DNA of 34,378 bases from Rodentolepis nana (Eukaryota > Platyhelminthes > Cestoda > Cyclophyllidea > Hymenolepididae), in the NCBI GenBank assembly GCA_900617975.1, contig UZAE01012662.1:1-34378 (forward strand), in the 5' to 3' direction. A program made the translations under genes and the position numbers. Below, piece after piece: positions 16,201 to 31,200 of the stretch. A model generated the notes under the pieces. That model saw only the letters and a program-made list of their open reading frames with translations, did no database searches and was not told the origin of the DNA. The first letter of the stretch is position 1; every line of letters begins with the position of its first letter.

Positions 16201-19200
16201 CGATTGAATGAAAATTCAGAAAACTATGTGTTAAACTCCTCTATTCTTTTGAAACCTACTCGTTAAACAACCTTTAAGTTAGCGGGGTCAATGATAACTT
16301 ACTTTCCAAAAACTAACTCCATTATTTAAGCAAAACTGATCTATAGGCCTCAAGTTAACAGACAAACATCAAGATGATGCGAAAATAACCCCACCCAAGA
16401 ATCTGGATTCATGATATTTCAAAAAGGGTAACCAAAAATGAACCATATTCCTTGTGATAAAGTAGACAACTGAATACCACCACACTTCAAACAAGACAAG
16501 ATTTTTGTTGCTCTGATTTCAGTATCTATTACTTCATGATCATTTCTCCAATTCTGTCATTTATCGGACTTGAAATCAGGTGATAAATAGAAAAAAACGA
16601 CTAACTGATGGACTGCATTAAGTGATCGCCTTAGTTCAATTGAGGAATATCAGACGTGGGGGGGGGGGAGTGTGAAAAGCTCCTCTTCAGTGAATTATTC
16701 TGCCGAAAAAAGTTAAAAAGAAACGCGGTGCTTTTATTTCCCTCGCCGAGTGGATTCAAATTCGGTCATGTGTAATAGCTGCGCTTTATAAACTTTGCAT
16801 TTTGAATTTTATAACTTGAATTGCAAAAGGCACGAAAGCGTAAAATTGAACGCTTAGTCACAAAATTCAAATAATTGAATTACTTAGTTATTTTTATAAC
16901 CCTATTTTATTTTCTATAAAAAAGGAAAAACTGAAGAAATCTTGCTTACAAAATACTTTTTTAATATTATCAATGCCGTTTCCAATTAACTGTTAGTGTT
17001 TTTTATTAAAAATATTCGTTTACTTCGGTGAATAGAAGAGGATTAAATTTTAATAATATAAGAAAACATATTAATAGCGTTAATTTTGTCGGTAAAGCTA
17101 ATGGAAAATATTTTCGAACAAAAAATACTGACCCATTACCTTCAAAGAAAGTGAATTCCATTTAAATTGGTTGGTGATTTTTTCCCAATTCCATTAGCAA
17201 ATCTTGGCCCACATCAATTCGTTTCTTGCGCAATTTTCTTATCGGAAGTACACTAAAATCCTAATCTTTCTCATCAAGATAAACAAGACGGGACTCATTC
17301 TTTTAATGAAATGTGCAGCTCCTTAATATTTATTTCTATTTTCGATTGCTTAAAACTAGCCATTTATTGTTCTCACCAAGGTTACTACTTAATCAGGGTG
17401 GCTTATATTGCACTCGGATGAGGAGAAAATTAAAATATTTCAATCAGGAAATGTAGAGTATTGTTGAGTTTCTAGATTGACTGATACCTCTAATTGTTTA
17501 AGGACTTCACACTTTTGTTATGCCTGAACGATTTCAACTCACGCATGGCGCATTTTAAGCCACCTGGGTAAATTTTACAATGTGTAGACATTTCCATTTC
17601 CAAGGACATATCAAAAGAAGAATTTTTATACAAGATTTAAACCGCAGTTTCAAAAATTCGAATTTTAACTGAATCGCCTGATATATGTGTTCTTCTTGTA
17701 TTTCTAATATAAAAAATTGAAATGATTAATAATATAATTTGGAGGAAAATTTATTCACAATTATTCTGTAGAGGAAATTTTACATGCATTTTACGCGGAA
17801 TTTTGGCATAAGCCGACATACTACCATCTGCAAGTGGTGGCTGATTTATTATCTTGCAATACTAAGAAATAGTTAAAGCGATATAGTCAATTCATTCAAT
17901 TACACAAACGGGAGAGCTTCACTTGATTTATTATCTAATTGTTTCTTGTTTTAATTATCTCAGTGGTGAATGTAGGTAAAACAATTTTGCAAAAAGTGGT
18001 GCAGGATGAGAAAGGAAGAAAGAAAGATTACTACCAATAAAATGACAAACGGCTATGCCTTCAACAACTCACTTTGAACCAAACAAGTATATCGAACAGT
18101 CCACACCCAAAGGAGGAAATGATGCGCAATATTTATCTCTATCAAAAGTAATTTATTATCTACTTCTGACAGTTGTTAATATATAGTTAGAGTAGCGGTA
18201 AGCCAAGGCGTGGCGTAAAATTTTGTGTTGTGAATCCTCGCTTTTCGCTTCTGAGTAGGACAATAGGAACCATGAGTCATTTCGAGTTAGTTATTAACCT
18301 CCCCCCTCCCCCACACACACCCTCCTCTCTCACTTTTTATCCTGGAGAGTGGGCCTTTGTTTTTCCCTTCACCACCATTAAAAGAAGATTTCACTCAAAC
18401 ACAGGATTATAGTACAACAGTGTTTTCTAATTTTTTGCTCTCCATTGGTTGAGATGGAGAAAAACCGCCAAAGGATGGTGGAATAGCCTACGAGAGGGCT
18501 TGGTTGGTTTCATTTTTTTATGAGTGTTGAGATTGCTATCAACGCTTGAGTCATCCAACGTTAGAGGTATTTTGAGAGCTCTGAGAACGACGTTTTTCAG
18601 TGGGACACTTAACAAAATAATTAAATTCCTATCCAACTAGAGATAAAATCGTTCTGGCAACAAAGGAGGAAACATAAAATGTTATTGCTCATTGAGGGAA
18701 CAAAATTTTTCGACATTGCCATTTCACTGCTTTCGGCTCAACAAAAAAACTTGCACTTGACTCATAATGTTTTAGCCAGCGTTAAGTAGTTATGTTGACG
18801 TGTCCTATCTCTAGATATGCAACTATGTTTGCCTCGATTCTTGCGATCAAATGACGACTTCATCACCTCGACATCGACACAAGATTTCGATTAGCATATA
18901 TAATCTTTGTATTAGTGTAATCAAAGGCGATTTGCGAATTTGTGGTAAATAATACATGAAATATCCGCCTTCCAGAAGAAATTACTAATCAATAGCAAAA
19001 TCACTCGAAATAATTTTGGATTTGAAAGCAAACAAGCTTATTGCTATTTCAGTTGAATCAAATCGAACTTCTTAGTTATGAAGTAAGTATCTGAGGGCGT
19101 GAAATGAATATTTTGTTTATGCTTATATAGTTAATCAACGTTCCAGGTCTTTGGAAGTGAAATTTACGCTCAATGGTGACTTATTGGTCATAAATTTGTA

Positions 19201-22200
19201 AACACGGGAGAGCCACTGTGATCGGACAAAAATTATGAAGCGTAATATCAACCTATTTTTTTTCATTTCCTGTATTACATATAGCCAATTGTTATGGAGT
19301 CACTTGGGACTTAAGTGTTTAGTTATCACTTTGTATCATTTAGAATAACTTTCCAATAATAAATAATGAGGTATTGAATTTCCCAAAAAGTGCTACGCCT
19401 AGAAGCTGCCACATATTTATATCAAATGGAAGGCATTTTGATAGTTTCATTAGCCCTTTAGGTGACATCAGGCCTCACAGAGAAATATCAAAGTGAAATA
19501 GTTCGATAGGGGGGGGGGGGGAACAAAAGAGTGTTTCAAAGATGTAAAAGAGACAGACACAAAGGTAGAAAAAAGCTGTGATGAGTACTGTGAAAGTAGT
19601 TGAATATGACATACAGTGGGGTCATGGTAGTTAGAAGCCAGAAGTCAACTGCCGGTTAATAGACTTACTGCCGTATGAGTATACGTTGCCCAGTGTGCAC
19701 CATGTGGAGGTAAGTCTATCGCACACCCCAAGCTACCACATATGTGTAAACCAAAACGTATAGCCATATTTTTTAACCTATTAATCCAGTGAATACTAAT
19801 TTATCAAGGAATACACATTTATATTAGCATTAAGAATGTTATATATTCATTCGTTGAACCGCATTCATCGAATCAAAAGAGAAAATCAATCGAAGTGTAG
19901 GTACCGCATGACGGTCTTTACTAGGATGTTGAGAAATTTGAATACTTGGAAGTGAGCAATCATAGAGAGCCTAAGTAGAGTTATAATTAACTTTTTTTAG
20001 AATTTCTGCACCAGAAATCGAATATTATTGAAGGATTTACGAAAACAAATGAAAAGATAACTTTAAATTCCTCCAAAACATTCCATTTAACAGTAAAACT
20101 ATTTGTCATTTCAATAACCGTAAAGGTCATCGCGTTTTAAAACGAGGAAAGGACTTTTCTCGTACTTACCCCTTTATGCAGATGAAAGAAAGAGCGTAGG
20201 CTTATTTTTTCCCTCTTTCAACGCGTCCATCTGCAATCTTCAAATTCTAATGCCAATCACCTCTGAGGATCATCTATGTTCAACCTCTGTCGCATTCAAG
20301 TCAATTTGAAAATTTTAAGTTCAGATACTGGTATATGTGTTTTTAAATAACTTTCAGTATCTTGAGGTTGAGATTCTATTTAATGCTCGAATATTAGGAC
20401 TGGAGGGACATTGAGTCCTGATTCCATTTACGAAGCCCAAATGCTTTGAACTTTCCGTAAGACCTCAATTGTTGAGAGAATTAAGGCCACAAAATATCTT
20501 AGCTCTTTGAAGGCAGCGCTAACAGCACCATTAGCCAGGATTTCTGTGACATCGGTTGCCATATTCTAAATTGAAAATCACAGCTTTACTATTCTGATGG
20601 GGAGGGGAAATTATTGATTAACTTTCAATACCTCTGATTCATAAATGGCTCGTTTTTCCCATCCAAATATCCAGACTCTAATTGTCCTTAAATTAATTTA
20701 ATTACTGAGATAGAATCTCCCTCCTCTTTGCTCTGTGCCCCTCTCCCACATAAACCGCAAAACTTGCTTGTGGCCCAAATAAGGACGCGTCAACCCAGAA
20801 ATTTGCCAGTTTAAAAGAGGGGCCAAAGGAGACAATAAAGCGACCTCTACTGAGGCTTGGGGAAATGGGAAGGTTGGGTGGGTAGTAGTGCCGTTTCGAG
20901 ATTTCTAAAAACTGATACCCCAAATTTAATTGCTACTTATTTTCTGACTCATTGTTGGCTGATACACCTTCCCTCCCGCGCCCCCTATCGAGTCTCATTC
21001 TTTCATACTTTAAAATTATTCGGGATGAAAGATTTTGAAAATCTAAGCGGATTAGTATTTCAAAGTCTTAAACCTTGGGGAGGGGACAGGGGGGGTCAAA
21101 TTTGGTTGAGAACAAGTGACAGCACTTTCTTATTAATTTCTTTTTTATGTTAACCATTCCTTAGAATTCAATTTGCCAGGTTTTACTTCTATGTCTAACT
21201 ACCCACTAAATATTGGGTTGGCAACTAAGTCATTGCCGTTTTTGTTGACAGATTCACTCTATACTTTCTTTTGTTTTGTTAACGTAGCCAGAGCATCTAA
21301 CCTATATTTTTTTCTTACTGTATGGGCTTCTAGGTTAATTAGTAAAGAATTTTTATGTTTAGTTCTTTAGTTTTGTTTTTATCCCAATTTAAAAATGAAA
21401 GAACAGGACGTGCACTTCCGACACATTTTATTGTATTACTTCCGAAAAGGCAAGAACGCATCGCAAGCACAAAAGAAGTTATGTGCCGTATATGGAGATG
21501 AAGCCTTAAAAGAAAGGCAGTGTCGAAATTGGTTTGAAAGATTTCGTTGCGGTGATTTTTCACTGAAAAATTCACAACGATCTGGCCGCCCAGTCGAAGT
21601 GGATGAAACCCATATCAAGGCCATTATCGATTCAAATCGTCACAGCACAACACGAGATATTGCAGAGAGGCTCAATGTGTCGCATACATGCATTGAAAAA
21701 AATTAAAAACCCTTTGTTATGTCAAGAAACTTGATTTATGGATCCCTCACCAGCAGTTAAAGGAAATTCATTTGACGCAACGGATTAGCATCTGTGATTC
21801 GCTACTGAAACGCAATGAGAATGATCCATTTCTGAAGAACCTAGTTACTGGCGACGAAAAGTGGATAGTTTATAACANAGATCATGGGTGAAGCAAGATC
21901 AACCAGCCCAAACAGTATCAAAAGCAGCAGAGATTCACCAAAAAAAGATTATGCTGTCAGTCTGGTGGGGGGATCACAAAGGAATTTTGTATTTTGAACT
22001 CATGCCGCAGAACCAAACGATAAATTCAAATGTGTATATTGAAGAACTCGAAAAACTGAAGGATGCAATTGAAGATAAGCGGCCGACATTATCAAATCGA
22101 CGGAAGGGTGTTGTTTTCCATCATGATAACGCAAGGCCTCCCCCCCCCCACACATCTTTGGTTACTCGGCAAAAATGATTGGAACTGGGTTGGGATGTTT

Positions 22201-25200
22201 TGTCACACCCACCCCATATATAGCCCTGACCTTGCGCCTTCGGATTACCATTTGTTTCGTTCCACGCAAAACTCTTTAAATGGTAAAATTTGTAACAACG
22301 CGGATGATGTCGGATCACACCTAATTCAGTTTTTTAATAGCAAAGACCAGACATTTTACGAAGGGGGAATTTTTACTCTGCCAGAACGATGGAGAAAGGT
22401 CATCGACAAGAACGGCCAATATCTAATTGAATAAAGTTATATTTTTAAACGAAAATTCCGAATTTGCCTTCTTATTTGAAATCGGCAATGACTTAGTTGC
22501 CAACCTAATAGATACTTACTATCTGATTAGTTTTCGACTCTATCGCCTTTGTCTCTCATACGATCTCAAGTGTACAAATTTGGATATATAATCAGACCTC
22601 TACTATTTATGATATGATTTTAATTCAGAAAATTTTAAAGACACTTCTTCTTTTCATCAATCGTTTTAGTGAAATGCGTCTCAGTGAATATCATTTTCTT
22701 TGAGTCAATTCCTCTGAGATGGTGTTTCAATCTTTAAACCTGCATTAGAGAATGAAGAAGAGCTGCTGAACTCTTAAGTTCTAAATTATGAGGCTTAATA
22801 CCAGGACAGCAAATGACAGTTTTATTACAAATTGCAACGATAAATAATCAATCTTTATGGGAAAGGCACTGATATTGATTAGCAGAAAGTTCAACAAATA
22901 GAAAGGAGTGGAGAAAAATACTAGGCAACAAAGCATCTTGTTTCGTTTGATTTTTTATTTACATTCGTAAAGCATATGCACAATGGGCTTTTCTTCGTTA
23001 TTACAACCATTGCCTTCTTTATATTCGTTAATGTCAATCCAACTACCTCCACCGCTCCCACCCATTGATCTTCAGGAAGTGATTCATGATTTAATCATCT
23101 ACGTGCGTGGCCTCGATTAGATTCAAAACAGAACAGGGCGAATTCAAAGAATGCGAGGGAGATTGATGATTAGAGTCAGTGCAAATGTAAACAACAGCAA
23201 GAACTTGTAAATATGTACAAAGGAGCGTCATTCTAACAAGTAAATTAGCGAATGACAAGTAAGTCCATTTATAATTAGTTCGACTAGGCCACTCTCAAAA
23301 ATAGCGATCAAAAAGTTTAGTTTAGATCCTTATTTTCATTAAACCGAATGCAATTCGACAATTAGTTGCTAAATTGTGCTTGAAGTAAGTGTGGAAGAGT
23401 AAGCGGTAGATTATTATAAAAAATTAATAAATAAATAGAATAAATGGATACTTAGGGCATTAATAATCTAAACAATTTAGGTAGAATACATTAGACCAGA
23501 TCGTACGTAACTTTTTAATGGCCAAAAAAACATAGACACCATTTATATAATACAATTTCTCATTAGCACTCTATAGCAGTAACACTTCTGTTAGCTAACT
23601 TCAAACTACTGTTTAACTCTAATAATGATTATTGTTTCATTGGGTAATGCGAACAAATGAAATTTTTGGTAACGAGAACGCATTTAGCATCATAGATGCG
23701 AAAATCGTGGTTCCGTATGAGGCTTATGTCAGCCAAATTTGAATTTACCGGATTACTTATATTTAATGGTTATAGTTCATTTTGTTATGTCACAATGCCC
23801 AAAAGTAAAAAAGGCACAATATACTTTCAAAGCTCGTAAATGAGTTCATTATTTGGAACTCAGTGATCCTTTAATTGAATCGTGTGGTTGATCAGGTCAT
23901 TTCGAAAGAAAATTGCCCGATGGCGCTCAAGATAAAAAAAATTAAACTAACACCCGCACATTTGTGTATTTGGTATTTTGAAGACACTGAGTTCAAAAAC
24001 ACCATTAGTTTATCGTAAATGGACGATGGTCATAAAGTTAATTTCGTCAAGAAGGGAGTGCAATTGGACTAAATTAATAAGTATTCTTTTTCCTTTTACC
24101 ATTCACATTTATTGTATACTCTTTTATTCTTATTCTTCTTCTTATTATTATTATTAGTAGTAGTAGTAGTATTAGTAGTATTGTAGGCAACCACTACCAC
24201 TTAAATAGTTTGTGTGAATTAAAGCGAAGTGGATTGTACTGTGATTTAAACAACGCTTAATTGCAACGATTACCTGCATTTTCCTTCTTCACCGACAGAG
24301 AAGTGGAAATCTTTATTGGACTTTATAATATATGAGCAACTTGTTACCAGATCCGCTTATCAAAATACACAGATTCCAGTTAATAGAGTGTAAATGAATG
24401 ATTATGAAGTTCTCAAATTAGATCTATTGCGATTTACTTCATAAAGGGAAGTATTGCAATTAAGTCCCTTTCAACTTACCAGTCCTTCTGTTCGGTTTTA
24501 TTTTTAGGCCTAATGGATTTGCTTGGTCTGTTGGATGAAATTGAAAACTATTGTGGAGGCCCACTAAAAGTATCCATCATAAGATAGATTTCTTTTTGTA
24601 CTTTCAATGAAAATGCGACATGGCAACAAATAGCAATGTCTTTAAACTCCCGATTGCTGTGCTTCAATTATTCAACTCCTGTTTATTAAGCCTTTTCTCA
24701 GTTCCGCATCCCAATCGCTCTGCCTGTTCTATCAAGTTTGAGATGACATGCTAGAAGACAATAGCTAAATGTCTTGCCAACCATGCTCCACTAAACTGAT
24801 TTCACCCCGGCTTTAAACGCTTATTTCAATGGATCAGTGTGGACCTGCAGGAGACTTCAGGCCAGAGAATGAAGGTGGTACTCGGAAACGGGACCCAAAA
24901 CCGTTTGCCACTTGTGGTAAAGCCTTCCATCTTATATCTCGGAGAAGTTACCCAAATTTCAAATCTCAAGTAAAATTTGAAGTTTTAACTACGTTTTTTA
25001 CGCGAATTAAAGAGCTTTATTTATTCTTTGCAATGTGAATGTCCAAGTGTTTACTCATCGCTTACTTGACATGCGAAAACTAGCTGGAAAACTGTCCTCC
25101 TTTGGAAAAGTGGCTTTTTTCCTTGAAGGGAAGGGAGATAAAAAGCCCCGCTGGAATGGTGAATTTAAGCCTTTCCTCAGGTAAAACGTCCTTCGCTACG

Positions 25201-28200
25201 ACCGGCATTCCTGGACTTAATTCACCCTTAACTTTGCCACTTTTTCGTTGCCCAACAGTTGCCTCCTCTTCTGCCTGTCTCCTTCCTAAGAAGAATTTCT
25301 GTCTCTGGAAGAAACAACCGGAGCGCCTCAACTCTATTTTTGAGTTTAAACGGTTCCTTCTAAACCAGAAACTTAAGCTTTTGATGATATGGAATTCACT
25401 CATTTTAATTTTTGCAAATATTTTCAAAATAACTATAAAATAGTTTCAATGGGCACAATTTCATGAATAAGATGAGGATATCAGATCATTAGCTAGTATA
25501 CAGGTGTACACTTTTGTGTGTCGATAAAGTAATTTAGTAAAAAGTAAATCTGATGGCTGCTCACCATTCATATAAAGGAGGAATTTTTTAATAATCTCAC
25601 TTTTGCTTACTTTGAGTCAAAGTGGTTTGGGTAGCAATTTTTTAAACACAAATTTATTCGCTCATTTGAGATTGAATTAAAGATCATGTCATTGAAACTG
25701 CTTTAGAAACATTGTTGTGATCATAATTTTATTTTCGTCGATTAACTAGTTAGTACAAAAATAACAAGTACTCATATCATCTAGAATAATATGAAATAGT
25801 ACTCAATTCTTTAACAAAAATTCATGAAACGCCGGAATAGCTAGAAAATTTAAAATTATATAATTGAACTTGTGTGTTTATGGGGTGTACGATAGACTAC
25901 TCCATCTGGTGCACCCTGGACAATGTATACTCATACGGCAAAAAGTCCATAAACCGGCAATTGGCTTCTGACTTCAAACTACCACGACCCCCCTGGTTGT
26001 CATATTCGACCCCTTTCAGAGTACTCACCTTACCTTTTTCTCTACCTCTGTGTCTGTCTCTCTTTTACATCTGTGAACCACTCTTCTGTTTCCCCTCGAC
26101 AACTTTTGGGACATTTAATTCCCCCATCCTCTTTGAAGCCCGAAGTCAACTAAAGGGATGACGATGGATATCATAAAGCCTGCCATTTGATATAAATAAA
26201 TAAACATTTCATGTTTACAATGGAAGAGATAGAATTCACTTCCAGTACAGTCAACAGTATCAAGCACATCTTAGTTAGTCACATTTTGGAAGATGAAATT
26301 GCACCGAGTTGTCATGGCCAAGTACTGAATTTAATTAGCTTGTCAACTACCTTGACACATCGCGAATTCAACAAAAGGGTGGGGAGGGGGGGGGGACGAA
26401 TATTTAATTTTGAACTTGGAATATGATGCGGTCGGCATTGTGCATTAAAAAATGCTTTTTGAGAACTTCCATTTGTACTCCTCCCTATTCCTTCGGTTAG
26501 AAAATTTACTCATTCCTGTTGGCATTTCAAACCTCTTGTAGAAATTGAATCAAATCCCAAATCTCTAAAGCCCTAAACAAATATTGTTTTAATCAAACAT
26601 TAATACAAATGCCAATGCCAATGCCAATGACGGCTTAGACCGACGTCAATTTTTTCCTTCTCCGTTAGATTCTGAGCACTTGTTTTTGCAAGATCGACAG
26701 TGACTGAACTCACTTTTGGAAATTCATGATTGTCACTTTAGGAGTCACATGTACATATATATTATTAAAAGAGGGTAAATGTGTTGCATGTAAGACAGGA
26801 AAATTTCCCCTTTTATTAGAAAGAAACGAGGTCAATTAGGTCCAAATACCTAAGTAAAAGTGTTCTGGACCGAAGAATGAAACACTCTTTCGCACCTCGA
26901 TTGTCCTTCTACAAGTTTTACCTTCAAGTTTCCGTATTTTTTATTGAAATAGCAAAGAAAGTTCATCGGCCGTTAATAACGGTAGATTTCAAATATATTT
27001 GGGTAAATTTTTTATATGAAAGTTAGTCTCTGCAGGATTATTAATTATGAGTAATTATGGTACCCACCAAAATGATTACACACTAAGCCTATCAATTTTT
27101 TATTAGAGATGACAAAGGAAATGATCTCTTTTCTTTCCTTCTAGATCTTGACGAAAAATAAGCGACGCACTGAGTTATGATTCGAAGTTCATGACGAACA
27201 CTTTCAACACTTGTTGTTAACTACTGAATGTTCTGAGTATGCTGCTATTTTCTCAATATTTTGCATTTGCAACTTTCAACTAAAATTCTAATAGTAGTTT
27301 ATCTCTTTTACCTTGGTCGCTTGCTAAAATTTATTGGAAAGTTTAGGTTATGTACATGGCTTCAAGACATCAAATCCTAACATTAAAAATTAATGTGTAT
27401 TTCTCCCATTAACATTAGGTCTTGAGAAAATTAAACATTTTTCGCTAAAGAGATAATGGATCTGAAAACTCCGGTTTCTTAAAACAATGCATTTTAAAAG
27501 ATAGACAGTTATTAATATCAGTTAATTTGTTAACTCAGATAGGTTCAATTGAAAAAGATCCATTAAAATTTGGTAAAAGGGGTGTGCGGCGGACTTACCT
27601 CCACGTGGTGCAGCATGGGCAACATGTACTCGTATGGCGAAAAAGTCAATAAACTGGAAGTTGACTTTTGGCCTCAAACTATCATCACCCCACTCTATGT
27701 CATATTCGACCTCTTTCATAGTACTCATCTTACATTTTCTCTGCCTTTGTGTCTCTGTCTGTCTGTCTCTTTTACATCTGTGAACCACGCTTCTGTTCCC
27801 CTTCCCCATCACCCACTTTCGTGACTTTGATGTTCCTCCCCTCTGTGAAGCCCAAAGTCAGCTAGAGGGATAATGGTAACTATTAAAACGCCTGCCATTT
27901 GAAATAAAGAAGTATTTGGCTAAATGATTTCATCTGAAATGGAGGTGGGTTAGTTATTGATCTAACTACATTACTCGGAATAGATGCCAACCAAAAATGA
28001 ATGTTTTACATCTTTCTTAAACGAAATAAAATATAAAGCAAACAAAAAATATCAAATTAATAATGAATTTTATTGATTCGATACATTAAGATATGCAGTC
28101 AGACGATAATTATGATAAATTATCGTGCTAAGTTTAATTTAAACCCAATAAATTCCCTAATAAAAGTTTGAAATATAATTTATATCCGATTTATTTAAAA

Positions 28201-31200
28201 TAACAACTTTATTGAAAGGGAAATCTCCTTTCAGAAACTTATTTCCTGCTCACTTTCCGCCGTCATTGTCAAAATGACTTGGGTTTTAATTGCAGTGGAA
28301 GTGAAATTTTATAAGTAGGGAAAATTTCCCCGCAGAAATTATGAAAAAGCAGTTGAAAATTAAGTGGACTAAGATTTCCTTGGCTACTGCAAATTGAGAA
28401 CAACGATTTCATATCTGTGCCTTATTTATGGTGAAATAAAACAACAATTTGCGATTGCATGTAACGAATTTTTCTTTGACGTAAGATTGCTTGCGAAAAT
28501 CTTATAATTTGTATTTCTGGTAGAATGAGCAAATCTTACGATTACATTCAAATAATTCCACTGATGAGTAAAAGGCAAGAGATCCACGATTAGGAATTGA
28601 AGTACTGTTTTATGTAAAAGAGGACCTGGAAGAAATTAATGTAATATATTGTCTATTTTATGCAGCTTATCAACACAGCCATCAGTTCTGGCTAAATGGA
28701 AGGTTTCAATATAGGATGTGTAGACTCTGGCTAATATAATTTCCACTAATGCTAGATCTATACCGTCAAAAAATGAAATCCATCTCATGATAAATTTCAC
28801 AAAACCGATGAAACATAATTTTTCGACTATGTGTGAATGTTTTTTTGTGCGGAGCGTAAACCAATGCTGGTGCGCATTCATAGAGGTCACAACGTTACAT
28901 GCCTGGATGCCATAAGTCTTACAAAAGAAATGCATTGAAATGCCTTTCACAAACTGGGCACCAAGCTCAATGCTACCTACAGCTGAGGTGTATTTATGAT
29001 TATGAATATTGCCCACGAATTCACTTAACACCTAACTGAGAGCAGCGACAACTACCAATGCACTTTTCAATCTGATTTGAATATTAAACAAGTGACCAAC
29101 CCTCTCGCTCTCTCCAGGACTAGAGTCTTAGAGGCCTACAGTATGTTAATCAAATATTATAATACCTAATAAATGACAATGCGCTTGCTGACACACTTAC
29201 TAAGAAGGGGACAACGATTACGCTAGGCATAGACCGGCCAATGTCTTTCCACACAATGAAGGCCTTAATCAGAAGAGAATTCAAGACCTCAAGGTGCAAC
29301 GAACTTAAAGCTCGAACAAAGGAGAAACAGTGGACAGTAGCACTCTCCGACATAGCCGACTGGCCAAGAATTGAAGCCGTTGCTGAGTTTAGACTACGTA
29401 CCGGACACGATTGCTTGACAAAACACCTTCACAGATTGGGAGTATACACTCAACCCACATGCCCCCTATGTAACCTACAGGAGGAAATGGAGATGACCCA
29501 TCTGATCGGTGTCCAACCCTAAAGACAACGACGGAAAGCCAGAGATACTGGGAAGCAAGAAGACAGCTAATGAACTGCTATTAATTAACTGCTATATATG
29601 TAACCCCCCCCCCATGGGGGAAGCTGAAGTCAAAGTTTAAGGGCTACTGATAAAATATAAAGCCTGCCATTTGAAATTATAATAATAATACTTACTAAAT
29701 GATGAATAAAATAGTGATTACAAACACTGTCAGCCCTAAGTTCACATACAATTTTTTCTCTATTTGATCGAGAAATTTAATGCAATATTAAAACTAATAA
29801 ATCTCCCATTCCTTTGAATCACAAGAATTTCAGATAATGATTCAACATCACACTCACTTATTTTCCCACCAGGGAGTGAAACAATTTAATTTACTCATAT
29901 TGTTAGTTTCTGTGCGGTCAGTGCTATAAATCATTCAACAGAATGTTCTCTAATTTTTATACAAAACTATGGTGAATCACACATCATGGAGGTTGGATAA
30001 GTGGAGAAACGAACAGAAGAAGAAGAAGAAGTAGAGGAGGAAATTTTACAAGATTTTTCACTCACTGCTGAGTTAGACAGAAAAAAACCAAAATACCAAC
30101 GGTAAGAGGTTCCGGAACCTTTTGAATTCTTTGTTGTGCGGAGGGCAAACGTTGCGAAAAGCAGGAGGTGCCCATACATGTAGACCATTTGCGTTTCGTT
30201 GTCTTCTGCAAAAAGTCTCCTAATGATAATGGCTAAGAACATACAAATCAAAATCTCATTTCTGTTAATTAAGGAAAAAATCCGCAAGAGGGCAACGTGT
30301 TTCTGCTAATTTTCCCTCTGTGTGTTTATCTATTTACGGGCTATAAAACTATTATAAGTTTCGGAGTGGTAAGGTGACTCGTTTAGACTAATGAAGGAAT
30401 ACAAAGTTCACTTGTTTTGCGGCACCAGACATATGCACAAGGTGACAAAGTTAAGGTAGTGAGTTGCTTATGAGAAAAAAAAAGATTTTTAGATTTCATT
30501 CATTCAAGTGCCCAACTCCTTTATAAACTCATGCATTTCAAAGTACCTTTAGTGGCTTTCAGTTGGAACCTACATGGAGATGGATGCTAATTAAAGGTGG
30601 AGAAGAGTAAATATTTATCATAGCACATAGTATGCACAAGACTCAAGTTGTCTAAACAGAAGTGGGTTACCTGAAGAGTATTCCAAATGCCCAAAGTTGT
30701 CAAACTTCAGTAGATTGTTGTAAAGGCAATGAGTGGAATTTCAGTATCGTCAAACGAAACTATTTTCATCAATTAAATTACAAATAAGTCAAAAATACAT
30801 ATAATCAACCTGAATAAAGTAGTTTATATTTTCAGTGCCCAATACCTACTGTAACTTCTAGTTGAGAGCATTTATATAAAAAACAAAGCCTTGGTACATT
30901 TCATTTTTAAAGCCGATTCTATATTGACTAGTTAGAAACTCGAAAAAACTATTAGGTCACTCAACAAAAGTTTGGTCAATCAGACAAAGAAGAAAAAGTG
31001 TTAAAATTGAAGGACACCTGGAACATTTTATTACATTGGGTTAATCCCCAAGATCGTCTTATGTCTAGGTTCAGTGGAATATACGCATACTTCCAGGGGG
31101 GGGGGACATAGGTTAGAATTTACCTACGTACTAATGCGATTTCAGACACTTCATACATTAGTGCTTTAGTTATCTTCATCAAGCTATTTTGCATAAATGA

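Noticed and set aside
25080..25443. Overlapping open frames on opposite strands (113 and 115 codons)
   Set aside because: No motif, signal or domain in either, and mutual overlap suggests composition-driven openness.
28561..28590. Hammerhead ribozyme core, because of CTGATGAG
   Set aside because: The required GAAA segment and flanking stems are not found nearby.
29967..30287. 106-codon minus frame with a serine run
   Set aside because: The run comes from the AGA microsatellite on the other strand, and the rest has no recognisable features.
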